From: Planctomycetaceae bacterium
GTDB lineage: Bacteria; Planctomycetota; Planctomycetia; Pirellulales; Pirellulaceae
Length of the DNA: 64,000 bases
Assembly: GCA_020638975.1 (NCBI GenBank)
Contig: JACKHN010000014.1
Coordinates: 1 to 64,000, forward strand
Reading direction: 5' to 3'
Shown: piece after piece, positions 42,993 to 50,910 of the stretch
How the letters are laid out: every line of letters begins with the position of its first letter
Position numbering within the stretch: the first letter of the stretch is position 1
The notes under the pieces: model-generated
The model's input: the letters and a program-made list of their open reading frames with translations, nothing else
Databases searched by the model: none
Told to the model about the DNA's origin: nothing
Position numbers and translations under genes: made by a program

Positions 42993-43868
42993 TCAAAGCG
43001 GTGGAGCACTCGTTAGACTCAGTGCGGTGAGGTTGCTTCCGTCCGATCTTTGCGCCAAACGCTCGTACGTTGTGCCGTCGATGTCTTCGGATAGAAAATG
43101 AACGGCCCCATCCAACATCACGAACTGAGCTCCGCGCGGGTGCCAACTTAGGAATCCGCTAGATTGGTTGGCGTCGTTGAGGCGTAGTTCGCGATGGCAG
43201 ACGCCTGTCACGGCGGTGCCATCGCCGCGATCACCAGTTCGATTCACGGATCGCAGCCAAATGGCTCCGTGCTGTCCGTCGCGAGTCATCGCGCGCTCAC
43301 CCACGAGCAACGTGAACTCGGTTCCATCGTCGATGTCGTTGAAGCAAATATTGCTATTCATGCTAAACACGCCGTTGCCCGGTTCCTGCATCGAATTCGA
43401 CACGCGGAGCATCGCACCGCCGTGGACGCCCGCATAATCGCTGCGAGCGTAGCCGGCGTAATTCGCGTTGTCGTCTGGACCGGTCACCGAAGGGCAGTGA
43501 TAAGTATGTAGCACAACATCGTGCTCGGAATGACTTGGTGGCGGAAATCTGCAACTGCAGAGATGTTCATAGATCGCGTTTCACTCGAGATACGGATCGA
43601 TCATCATGGACCAAGCCCACGAATCCGCACCGCTCGGATCATCCGGATGCGCGGCCAACCAACCTGAGGGCAGTCGCTTGAAGGTATCGTGATAATTGTG
43701 TACCGCCAAACCAACCTGTTTGAGGTTATTCGCACAACTCATCCGTCGTGCTTCCTCACGAGCCGATTGAACGGCGGGGACGAGCAATCCGGTCAAGAGG
43801 CCACCGACCGCGAGGACGACAACGACTTCGACTCGAGCAAAGGCGCGATCGCATTGGCGTGAATTCAT
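42993..43868 (-). CDS. DUF1559 pilin-like protein with in-frame UGA (candidate selenoprotein)
   Basis: 291 residues if the UGA at 43583-43581 (codon 96) is read through. N terminus: prepilin-type helix AFARVEVVVVLAVGGLLTGLLVPAVQ followed by SAREEARRMSCANNLKQVGLAVHNYHDTF, the DUF1559 signature. C terminus: HPRGAQFVMLDG, the H-X9-DG motif that closes such proteins. Both halves are in one frame; the stop falls in PYLE(U)NAIYEHL, where relatives usually have Gln. A perfect hairpin TCTGC-AGTT-GCAGA lies 20-33 nt after the UGA. This is either selenocysteine insertion or a recent nonsense mutation; two nearby genes with the same feature favour the former. DUF1559 proteins are extracytoplasmic pseudopilin-like proteins of unknown function, numerous in planctomycetes. 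Confidence 0.75.
43548..43561 (-). promoter_or_regulatory. SECIS-like hairpin in the DUF1559 gene
   Basis: TCTGCAGTTGCAGA on the reverse strand: five or six base pairs closing a loop AGUU, 20-33 nt after the in-frame UGA. Distance and a G in the first two loop positions meet the bacterial SECIS pattern. Confidence 0.55.
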
Positions 43869-43896
43869 GTGTTTCCTCCGACTTCAAGACCCGTTG

Positions 43897-43930
43897 TGAA
43901 GGCTTCAGGGTGAAGGCTTCAGGGTGAAGG
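43897..43930. repeat. Short tandem repeat, 14 bp x ~2.4
   Basis: Unit TGAAGGCTTCAGGG repeated head to tail upstream of the DUF1559 gene and before the divergent thioredoxin-like gene. The rest of the interval 43869-44149 shows no gene. Confidence 0.7.
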
Positions 43931-44149
43931 CTCCTGGATTTTAGCCGAACACGTTTTCCGCAACCAGCAAGAACATTGCTGGCGTCTTATCCAGCAGATT
44001 CGAGTGGTGCCATCGCCCCTTCGCGAGGTGGTGTAACAGAACTTTGCGAATTGTCTGTTGAAAATAGTAAGATTCGTGCGTTAAACGAATCTGTAGCCCG
44101 TTATGGTTTGGTAATCACAGTTCACGCGACGATCGATGGGAACGAAGGT

Positions 44150-45136
44150 ATGACGTGTTTTAGGATCAGCTTCTTCGCGATGCTGCTTGTGATAGCTACC
44201 ATCGCCGTCGCAGAAGACCCCACCCCGCGTATCGCTTGGTACGGGCAACTCGCGGATGGGCTCGCCGAGGCACAGCGGACGGGGCGACCTATTTTGCTGG
44301 TGTCCGGGGCGCCGCAGTGTCATGGCGTGCCCGGCGTGTGGTGACCGGGTAAGCGCGGAATGGATGGGAGTTTCCTGTCCAACGAAGGCGTGGTTGCCGC
44401 GTCGAGAAACTTTGTGTGCATTCGCTTGGCGACCTACGAAGATCAACAAGAGGCCGAGTTCATGAGCGGCGTGTTCACTTCACGCTCTGGGGTTCTGGAG
44501 AACACTACTTTCGGAATTCTTTCGCCGGACGGTAAGCGAAATCTCGTCGCAGCAGGCCGTGGGCCCATGCACGCGTTTCGCGATGCCTCGGATATGGCCC
44601 GCCGAATGGACGTCATCTCGCTTCAACACGCGGGCGCTCGTGATTCGCGATGGAGCGATCAGCGGTTACCCGTGATGAAATCGGTTGATGTTGCACTGAA
44701 TGTTGCTGCTTGCGACAACTTGCCGGTTCTCGTCACGTTTGCGAGCAACGAACACCGTTTGGCTGAGATCAACAATCAACTGCTGAAGGCTGCTTGGAGC
44801 GAAGAACTGGCTGGTCAATTTGTTTATGCCACGACAGCCAACCTCGCGGAACTAAAACCGATTCCCGGTGTTAAGGCTACCGAAGGCATCTTAGTGGTCG
44901 AACCCGGAGCGTACGGATTGTCTGGCGAGATCCTTCGCGAGTTGACTGGAAACATTGAGTCGGATCAAACTGCTACGGAACTTGCTCAAGCCGTGAAAAC
45001 GTTCACGCGCGTGGCGCCCGAGTACACCTCACACATACAACTCGGAATTCAACTAGGTTTCGACTGGGAGAGCGCAATCCCAGAAACCGACGAGCAGTCC
45101 ATTCGTGCCAAGGAACGAGCAAGGGCAGGACGGTAG
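44150..45136 (+). CDS. Exported thioredoxin-like protein with in-frame UGA (candidate selenoprotein)
   Basis: 328 residues with read-through of the UGA at 44342-44344 (codon 65). Start at the ATG 44150 gives a signal peptide (MTCFRISFFAMLLVIATIAVA). The segment RTGRPILLVSGAPQCHGVPGVW(U)PGKRGMDGSFLSNEGVVAASRNFVCIRL reads as one thioredoxin-like strand-loop-helix continuing across the UGA in the same frame, with a nearby Cys (C-x7-U). The remaining ~250 residues are soluble and unrecognised. An 8-bp hairpin with a GUU loop stands 18-36 nt after the UGA. The frame is intact for 264 codons downstream, which argues against simple decay. It may be the first gene of a run with the EF-hand and DUF3500 genes. 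Confidence 0.78.
44362..44380 (+). promoter_or_regulatory. SECIS-like hairpin in the thioredoxin-like gene
   Basis: GGATGGGA pairs with TCCTGTCC (two G-U wobbles) around the loop GTT, 18-36 nt after the UGA. The loop begins with G as in bacterial SECIS elements. Confidence 0.5.
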
Positions 45137-45255
45137 AAGTACTGGTAAAAAGATGTTGGGCAGAACACCTCGCGTCCCATTTTGTGCCCCACATCTTTTT
45201 GCCAGCTTCACGAACTTCAACCGAAGTCACAACTTTAGATGAGGAAGACAACACT

Positions 45256-46143
45256 ATGAAACGAATTGCATTCGCATTTACTGCACTCACGGTCGCGGGC
45301 ATCGCGGTGTGCGCCGCACTTGCTCAACCACCCGGAGGCGGTCGCGGACCGGGCGGTCAAGGTGGCGGACCTGATGGTTTTCGTCCCCCAACGCACCCGC
45401 TGGAAGAAGCTTTGGATGCCGACGGTGATCACCAGATCTCTGCCAAAGAGATCGAGGGTGCCGTCGCAGCCCTCAAGAAACTCGACCGCAACGAAGACGG
45501 AAAACTAAGCGACGAAGAAATCCGGCCTCGTTTCGGTGGACGCCCCGGCGGTCCTGATGGCGGCGGACGACCTGATGGCGCGGGGCGACCTGACGGCGCA
45601 GGCCGGCCTGATGGACGCGGCCCCGGCCCGGATGGTCCTCCTCGCGATGGAGACCGGCCCGCCAATAACGACGAAGTGCTGTCTCGCATCATGAACTTTG
45701 ACAAGAACGAGGACGGCAAGATTACTAAGGACGAATTGCCCGAGCGAATGCAGGGCATCATTGCCCGTGGTGATAGCAATGAAGATGGCGCTCTGGATCG
45801 AGCCGAGCTGGCAAAGATTGCTGCCAGTTTTCAAGGCCAAGGCCCAGGTAGGGGGCCTGAGGGAGATCGTCCCGCAGGGCGTGGCCCCGACGGTCGGCCA
45901 GACGCTGGTCCAGAAGGGCGCGGTGGGCCTGGTGGTCCTCCAAGTCCAGAGCGAATGATCGAGATGGCCTTGCGCTTCGACGCCGACAGCGATGGCAAGC
46001 TCGATCGTGAAGAATTGACGAAGTGGGCACAAGAGATGGGCCGGCTTCGCGGTGGTGAAGGAAACTCACAGGGACGCGGTGGTCGTGGCTCTGCGGATGG
46101 TGATCGTCCTGGTGGTCGCCCACAACGGCCGTCCGGCGAATAG
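45256..46143 (+). CDS. Exported EF-hand protein, Gly/Pro/Asp/Arg-rich
   Basis: 295 residues from the ATG at 45256, which opens a signal peptide (MKRIAFAFTALTVAGIAVCAALA). Five EF-hand-type calcium loops: LDADGDHQISAKE, LDRNEDGKLSDEE, FDKNEDGKITKDE, GDSNEDGALDRAE and FDADSDGKLDREE. They are separated by low-complexity linkers of GRPDGAGRPDG type. Such calcium-binding proteins are common in planctomycetes and are secreted; their partners are unknown. It lies between two genes with in-frame UGA and directly before the DUF3500 gene, suggesting co-expression. Confidence 0.88.
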   Translation: MKRIAFAFTALTVAGIAVCAALAQPPGGGRGPGGQGGGPDGFRPPTHPLEEALDADGDHQISAKEIEGAVAALKKLDRNEDGKLSDEEIRPRFGGRPGGPDGGGRPDGAGRPDGAGRPDGRGPGPDGPPRDGDRPANNDEVLSRIMNFDKNEDGKITKDELPERMQGIIARGDSNEDGALDRAELAKIAASFQGQGPGRGPEGDRPAGRGPDGRPDAGPEGRGGPGGPPSPERMIEMALRFDADSDGKLDREELTKWAQEMGRLRGGEGNSQGRGGRGSADGDRPGGRPQRPSGE

Positions 46144-46284
46144 TTTAAGTCGATTTAAGCGAAACGAGAGGCAAGCAGTGGGTGTTTAATGCTCGCTGCT
46201 TGCCTCGCGTCGTTTTGTCTCTTATCGTGATGGCAATGTTTATCACTGTTGGAACGCACTCGTAACGAATCTGGAGCTAAACAC

Positions 46285-47274
46285 ATGTCGAAGAACACGA
46301 AGCAACAAAACTGTTCCGATTGCCAAGGACTTGATCGTCGCCACTTCATGAAGACGGTTGGCGGTGCAGTTGTGGCCAGCGCTGCGGCTCCCGTGTTGTT
46401 CGATAGCCGCTTCGCTCACGCCGCTCCTACTTCCGACAGCTCGGCCGAAACCGCCGTCAAACAGTTTTATCAATCGTTGAGCGAGAAACAGATGCTGAGT
46501 ATCTGCTTCCCCTTCGAGCATGAGTTGCGCAAGAGAATCAATGCCAATTGGCATATCACCAAGCCGTCGATCGGCGATGACTTCTACACGAAAGACCAGC
46601 GAGCGCTGATCGACACGATCGTCCGCAACATCACCAGCGAAGAAGGTTACGAGCGGCTGATCAAGCAGATGGACGAAGACGCTGGCGGTATGGACGAATT
46701 TAGCGTCGCGGTGTTCGGCGAGCCAGGCAAAGGCAAGTTCGAGTGGGAACTGACCGGTCGGCATCTCACGATGCGTGCCGATGGCGACAGCGTCGACAAG
46801 ACAGCATTCGGCGGGCCGTTAGTGTACGGTCACGGCGAAGAGAATGTCTCCGACAACATGTACTTCTATCAGACGAAGCAAGTCAACGAAGTCTTCAACG
46901 CGTTGGATGCCAAACAACACGAACAGGCTCTCGTGAAGAAAGCCCCCAAGGAAACCGATGTGGATGTCCAAGGCGAGAAAGGCACATTCAGCGGCCTCGC
47001 GGTCAGCGAGCTGTCGGGCGACCAGAAGGAGTTGGTCGAAGCAACGATCAAGGTGTTGCTCGCCCCTTACCGCAACGAGGACAAGGAAGAAGTCTTAGAG
47101 ATCGTCAAAGCTTCCGGCGGCGTCGACAAGCTGCACATGGCGTTCTATGAGCAGGGCGATCTCGAAGGCGATAAAGTCTGGGACATCTGGCGTCTGGAAG
47201 GCCCGTCATTCGTGTGGCACTTCCGCGGCGCCCCGCACGTGCATGCATATATCAATATCGCACATCGCGCATAA
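46285..47274 (+). CDS. DUF3500 family exported protein
   Basis: 329 residues from the ATG at 46285, preceded by GGAG at 8 nt (an in-frame ATG at 46249 has no such site). A Tat-type leader (DRRHFMKTVGGAVVASAAAPVLF) precedes the DUF3500 domain: KQMLSICFPFEHELRKRINANWHITKPSIGDDFYTKDQRAL near the N terminus and a C-terminal WDIWRLEGPSFVWHFRGAPHVHAYINIA with histidines that could bind metal. Function unknown. A CSDC pair just before the leader might be a metal site in the precursor. It is followed by a MITE and then the third UGA gene. Confidence 0.85.
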   Translation: MSKNTKQQNCSDCQGLDRRHFMKTVGGAVVASAAAPVLFDSRFAHAAPTSDSSAETAVKQFYQSLSEKQMLSICFPFEHELRKRINANWHITKPSIGDDFYTKDQRALIDTIVRNITSEEGYERLIKQMDEDAGGMDEFSVAVFGEPGKGKFEWELTGRHLTMRADGDSVDKTAFGGPLVYGHGEENVSDNMYFYQTKQVNEVFNALDAKQHEQALVKKAPKETDVDVQGEKGTFSGLAVSELSGDQKELVEATIKVLLAPYRNEDKEEVLEIVKASGGVDKLHMAFYEQGDLEGDKVWDIWRLEGPSFVWHFRGAPHVHAYINIAHRA

Positions 47275-47349
47275 TCGCACGTTCCGATTGTCCCAAGTGT
47301 GACGACTGTCGGACGTTCCTCCTCACAACCAATCCGGGTTACCGTGCCA

Positions 47350-47449
47350 GGTAGTGGTATACTTTGCCGAAAGTCGGGCACTCCTGCCCGACAAAGGACG
47401 GCCAAGAGTGGTTGTCCTACTTTCCGGAATTTCAAACTGTAACACTACC
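47350..47449. mobile_element. MITE, family I copy 3
   Basis: 100 bp. Ends GGTAGTGGTATACTTTG and (reverse complement of the right end) GGTAGTGTTACAGTTTG. Flanked by CCGTGCCA (47342-47349) and CCGTGCAC (47450-47457). The internal hairpin GTCGGGC-ACTCCT-GCCCGAC is perfect in this copy. Lies in the 301-bp gap before the UGA-containing dockerin gene. Confidence 0.88.
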
Positions 47450-47575
47450 CCGTGCACGTTTTCATTGACGTGGAATTCCGCGGGCTTAGGATGGAAGGAG
47501 TGGACAGCGCTTGCGTAGTGAACAAAGCTTACGCAGTGTGTGACTTTTGCAGCATGTGAATACTTGGGCACCGTG

Positions 47576-48649
47576 ATGAGACGTAATTCGAGATCACTGC
47601 GGATCGAGCAACTCGAAGCTCGCTGGGCAATGGACGCCGCGATGGCGGGATCGGTGCATTTGGTCCCAGAGGGCGAAGGTTCGCCAATGGCGGACTTTCA
47701 GTTGCGAGATATTAACCCTGCGTCCTCGCGCTTTGGCGAAACCGTTTCGCCTCGCGACTATCTTTCACAGGTCTCGGCTTGGTACTTCGGGCACTCGACG
47801 TGAGGCTACTGCCGTGCTCAGTTCGGGCACTTGGACCGATTGCAAGGTGAGTTGGAAACGACCTATCCAATTCTCAATATTCAGATCGTCGGCCTCAACG
47901 AGTTTGGTCAAGATCCTGCCGGTGCCAACGACCTGATGATGGCCAGTCGCACAACGCCATGGCTGCAAGATGGCGATAGCAATGGGAACCAACGCTCGGA
48001 CGTGTGGTATGACAAGTGGAATGTCACGTACCGAGACGTGATCGTTCTGAATGGCCAGAATGAAATGACAGACGTTTACAACTTGACGTCGCACGATCTG
48101 GGAGTCGCCGCGAACTATGCAACGATGCGGGACAAGCTGATTGATGCCGCGATGACGGAGCAGAAACCGTGGCAGAACCATCGTGATCGCTTCGACATCA
48201 ATGACGACGGCTTCGTCGTACCCGGTGATGTGCTGATCATGATCAACGACATCAACGCTAATGGCCCGCGAGATTTATTGCCGCCGACAACGACTTCGCT
48301 CGCTGCGCCTTACTACGATTGCAGCGGCGACAACTACTTCTCACCGATCGACATACTGCAAGTCATCAACTTCATCGAAGGGACAAGCGCCGAGGGCGAA
48401 GCGACGAGCGAAAGTGATGTAGCGATGCAGATTGCAACGGTCGCGATTGCATCGCCGGTTCCATCTTTGTCGTCAGGATTCGAAGTGACGTTGGCCAGTA
48501 ATCGAATAGTCGCTGTCTCGGTTGCCATGCAGGTCGATCCGACTGGCACAAACGCGGCGCCTCGAAGCGAATCATCTGCCGAGGATAACTCTGAATCGCG
48601 TGAGTCGGCCCCTGACGATTTCTGGGCGGAGTACTGGCCGAGCCTCTAA
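47576..48649 (+). CDS. Thioredoxin-like dockerin protein with in-frame UGA in a U-x-x-C motif (candidate selenoprotein)
   Basis: 357 residues with read-through of the UGA at 47801-47803 (codon 76). The N terminus has the RSLRIEQLEARWAMDA stretch resembling planctomycete export leaders. The thioredoxin-like segment AWYFGHST(U)GYCRAQFGHLDRLQ places the UGA exactly at the first cysteine of a C-x-x-C motif, and continues with ILNIQIVGLNEFGQD and RDVIVLNGQNEMTDVYNLTSHDLG. A type I dockerin follows (FDINDDGFVVPGDVLIMINDIN ... DCSGDNYFSPIDILQVINFI). A 6-bp hairpin with loop AGUUC lies 11-27 nt after the UGA. The protein is probably an exported thiol/selenol oxidoreductase. Its stop overlaps the convergent RND gene by 4 bp. 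Confidence 0.85.
47814..47830 (+). promoter_or_regulatory. SECIS-like hairpin in the U-x-x-C gene
   Basis: GTGCTC pairs with GGGCAC (one G-U) around AGTTC, 11-27 nt after the UGA. The loop lies at nt 17-21, nearly the same distance as the AGGUCU loop of the E. coli fdhF SECIS. Confidence 0.65.
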
Positions 48650-50910
48650 TTGGACTTTGTGCTGACCCGCTTTTCTCTTGAAAACGTCGCCAGCAAAGCC
48701 GGCAAGAACACCAAATCGCCAACCAGAGCGGCCGCGATCGTAGAAACAGCCATCGCGGCGAAGTAACGCTGTCCCGGCAGATCGCTCGTCAAGACTGTTC
48801 CGAAGCCCGTGATCAAGATGAACGTCGTAATGATCATCGCAGACCCGACGCCCTGAAACGCATCGCGAATTGCTTGTTCGACGTTGCCGTGGCGGTCGAC
48901 TTCGCTGCGATACTGAGTCAGAAAATGGATCGTGTCGTCGACGGCGATGCCCAGGCAAACCGTAAACGCACATACGCTGGCAATCTCCAACGGGTGTCCA
49001 AACAGCACCATCATGCAAGCGGTCACGACGAGCGGGAAGAGATTGGGGATCAGTGTGATCAGGCCGATTCGTAAAGAACGATAAGCCAATGTCATCACGA
49101 TGAAGATCGTAATCGCCGCCGTGCCCAGGCTGCTCGCGAGATCGGTCACGATGCGATACAGGTTCCGCCCGCGTTTGACCGGGTCGCCGACCAGCGTCAA
49201 GTTGAATCCCGGATACCGCGTTTGCAGTTCACTTAGCCGTTGTTCCACTCGCAGGAAGATCGGCTCGTAGTGGGCGATGCCCAGGTCTTGGATGCGAACG
49301 GTGATTTCGGCCACTCGTTGTTTGGTGTCTAAGTACGACGCTTTCGTTTTCTCCGGCAAAAGCTCCAGAAATGCCAACCGATTCGTTACCGACTCGTCCC
49401 CCGGAAACGAAGCGAGAATGTTCAAAATCGAAAGCGGGTGCCGCAGGGAGGGCTCGTCGGTCAAGATCTGTTCGGCATCTTGAATCGCGGTCAGGATCTG
49501 CGCAGAGTTCTCATCAGCCGATTCGTCCCATTCGACGCGAACCCGCACGAATTCAATGCCGCCGAGCGCCTTATCGCAATGAGCGAGCGCTTGGTACGCT
49601 TCGCTGCCGGTCGGTTGCGAGTCTTGCATGCGATCGTCGGGCCGTAACTGGGCGGCACCGATTCCAAACACGATTGTGCAGAGCACTGCGATCATGCTGA
49701 CTAGCTTGGCACGACGCAACACGAACTCAATCAGCCATCCGAACCGCTTCAACCCGTGCCCCACCAAGTCGTGTTCATGCCCTTTGTGGATGTTATTGCC
49801 GAGCCACGTGCTACAGGCGAGCGGAATGGTCGTAATCACGGCCACGAACGTCACCACAACGCCAATTGCACATCCGCGTCCGAAGCCTCGTACAAACTCC
49901 GATTGCGCCACCAGCAGCGAAGCAAATCCGATCGCCGTCGTTAACGATGTGAGCGCGCACGCAAGTCCGACTCGCATTACCGCCGACCGCGAAGCCTCTT
50001 GCGGCGACATGCCATCCGCTCGCGCGCGGCGAATGTGAACCATCAAATGGACTCCGTCCGTCAATCCAACCATGGTGAGCAAGACGGGCACCACGACACT
50101 TGTCAGCGGATTGGACAACTCGTCCATCCAGTTGAGCAATCCCAGCGTCCACATGATTCCAAACGCCGGCGCGGCGGCGACGACCGCCACGGCTCGAATG
50201 CCGCGAAAGAGCAACAATGCAAGTCCCAGCACGAGAGAATAAGAAATGAGCTGAAACTTGCGATGATTCCGGTCAAAGGCCTCTTGATAGGCAATGTATA
50301 AGGGCACGCGACCGGTCAGTTGGATGTTCAACGATGCGTCAGGACGACTCGCCGACGCGTCGCGAGCCGCTTGCAACAACGCTTGCGAGCAATCCGCGTC
50401 GCTTGTCACGAACAGCCAGTCGAACGTAATCGGCATCAACAGCGTCCGACCATCGTCGGACAACAACTGCCCCATCGCGAGCGGGTGCTGCATCACACGA
50501 TCGCGGGCCGCTTCAAAGCGTTCGAGGGAAGCATCGTTTGGCGGTAGCAGCGGCTCGCGCAGCCCGAAGACATTCAGCACAGGGATCGTATCGACCCACA
50601 TGACGGAATCGACATATGGTTGCTGCTCGATCGCGGCGACCACATGCCGCAACGCGGCGACGGTCGCGGGCTTAAAGAGATCGTCCGTTTCGACAACGAG
50701 AAAGCAATCGGACGCATTGCCTTCACCCTCGCTCGTCGCAATCCGCAGTCGCGAGCCCGTGTTCGCAGGAGAATCGGAATCGGATTCGCTCGGTGGCGGA
50801 GGTACATACAGATGCCCCCCGATTGCAAAGGCCGTGGCAATTGCCATCGCCAATGCAGTCAGCAATCGATACCGAGTTACGACGTCTGCGAGCAGTTGGA
50901 TCAGGATCAC
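48646..50910 (-). CDS. RND/MMPL family transporter
   Basis: 754 residues with two repeats of one TM, a periplasmic loop and five TMs. First half: TALAMAIATAFAIGGHLYV, periplasmic domain ~60-215, then SYSLVLGLALLLFRGIRAVAVVAAAPAFGIMWTLGLLNW. Second half: VSMIAVLCTIVFGIGAAQL, periplasmic domain, then GTAAITIFIVMTLAYRSLRIGLITLIPNLFPLVVTACMMVLFG. The sterol-sensing-like GLTDGVHLMVHI and GIAVDDTIHFLTQY segments contain the conserved aspartates of proton relay in this family. Exports lipids or hydrophobic compounds; the substrate is unknown. ATGA overlap with the upstream redoxin/monooxygenase gene shows a two-gene operon. Confidence 0.92.
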   Translation of the reverse strand: MILIQLLADVVTRYRLLTALAMAIATAFAIGGHLYVPPPPSESDSDSPANTGSRLRIATSEGEGNASDCFLVVETDDLFKPATVAALRHVVAAIEQQPYVDSVMWVDTIPVLNVFGLREPLLPPNDASLERFEAARDRVMQHPLAMGQLLSDDGRTLLMPITFDWLFVTSDADCSQALLQAARDASASRPDASLNIQLTGRVPLYIAYQEAFDRNHRKFQLISYSLVLGLALLLFRGIRAVAVVAAAPAFGIMWTLGLLNWMDELSNPLTSVVVPVLLTMVGLTDGVHLMVHIRRARADGMSPQEASRSAVMRVGLACALTSLTTAIGFASLLVAQSEFVRGFGRGCAIGVVVTFVAVITTIPLACSTWLGNNIHKGHEHDLVGHGLKRFGWLIEFVLRRAKLVSMIAVLCTIVFGIGAAQLRPDDRMQDSQPTGSEAYQALAHCDKALGGIEFVRVRVEWDESADENSAQILTAIQDAEQILTDEPSLRHPLSILNILASFPGDESVTNRLAFLELLPEKTKASYLDTKQRVAEITVRIQDLGIAHYEPIFLRVEQRLSELQTRYPGFNLTLVGDPVKRGRNLYRIVTDLASSLGTAAITIFIVMTLAYRSLRIGLITLIPNLFPLVVTACMMVLFGHPLEIASVCAFTVCLGIAVDDTIHFLTQYRSEVDRHGNVEQAIRDAFQGVGSAMIITTFILITGFGTVLTSDLPGQRYFAAMAVSTIAAALVGDLVFLPALLATFSREKRVSTKSN

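Noticed and set aside
42993..48649. tRNA-Sec, selA, selB or selD nearby
   Set aside because: I looked for a long-variable-arm tRNA and for these proteins across the window and found none; they must be elsewhere if selenocysteine is used.
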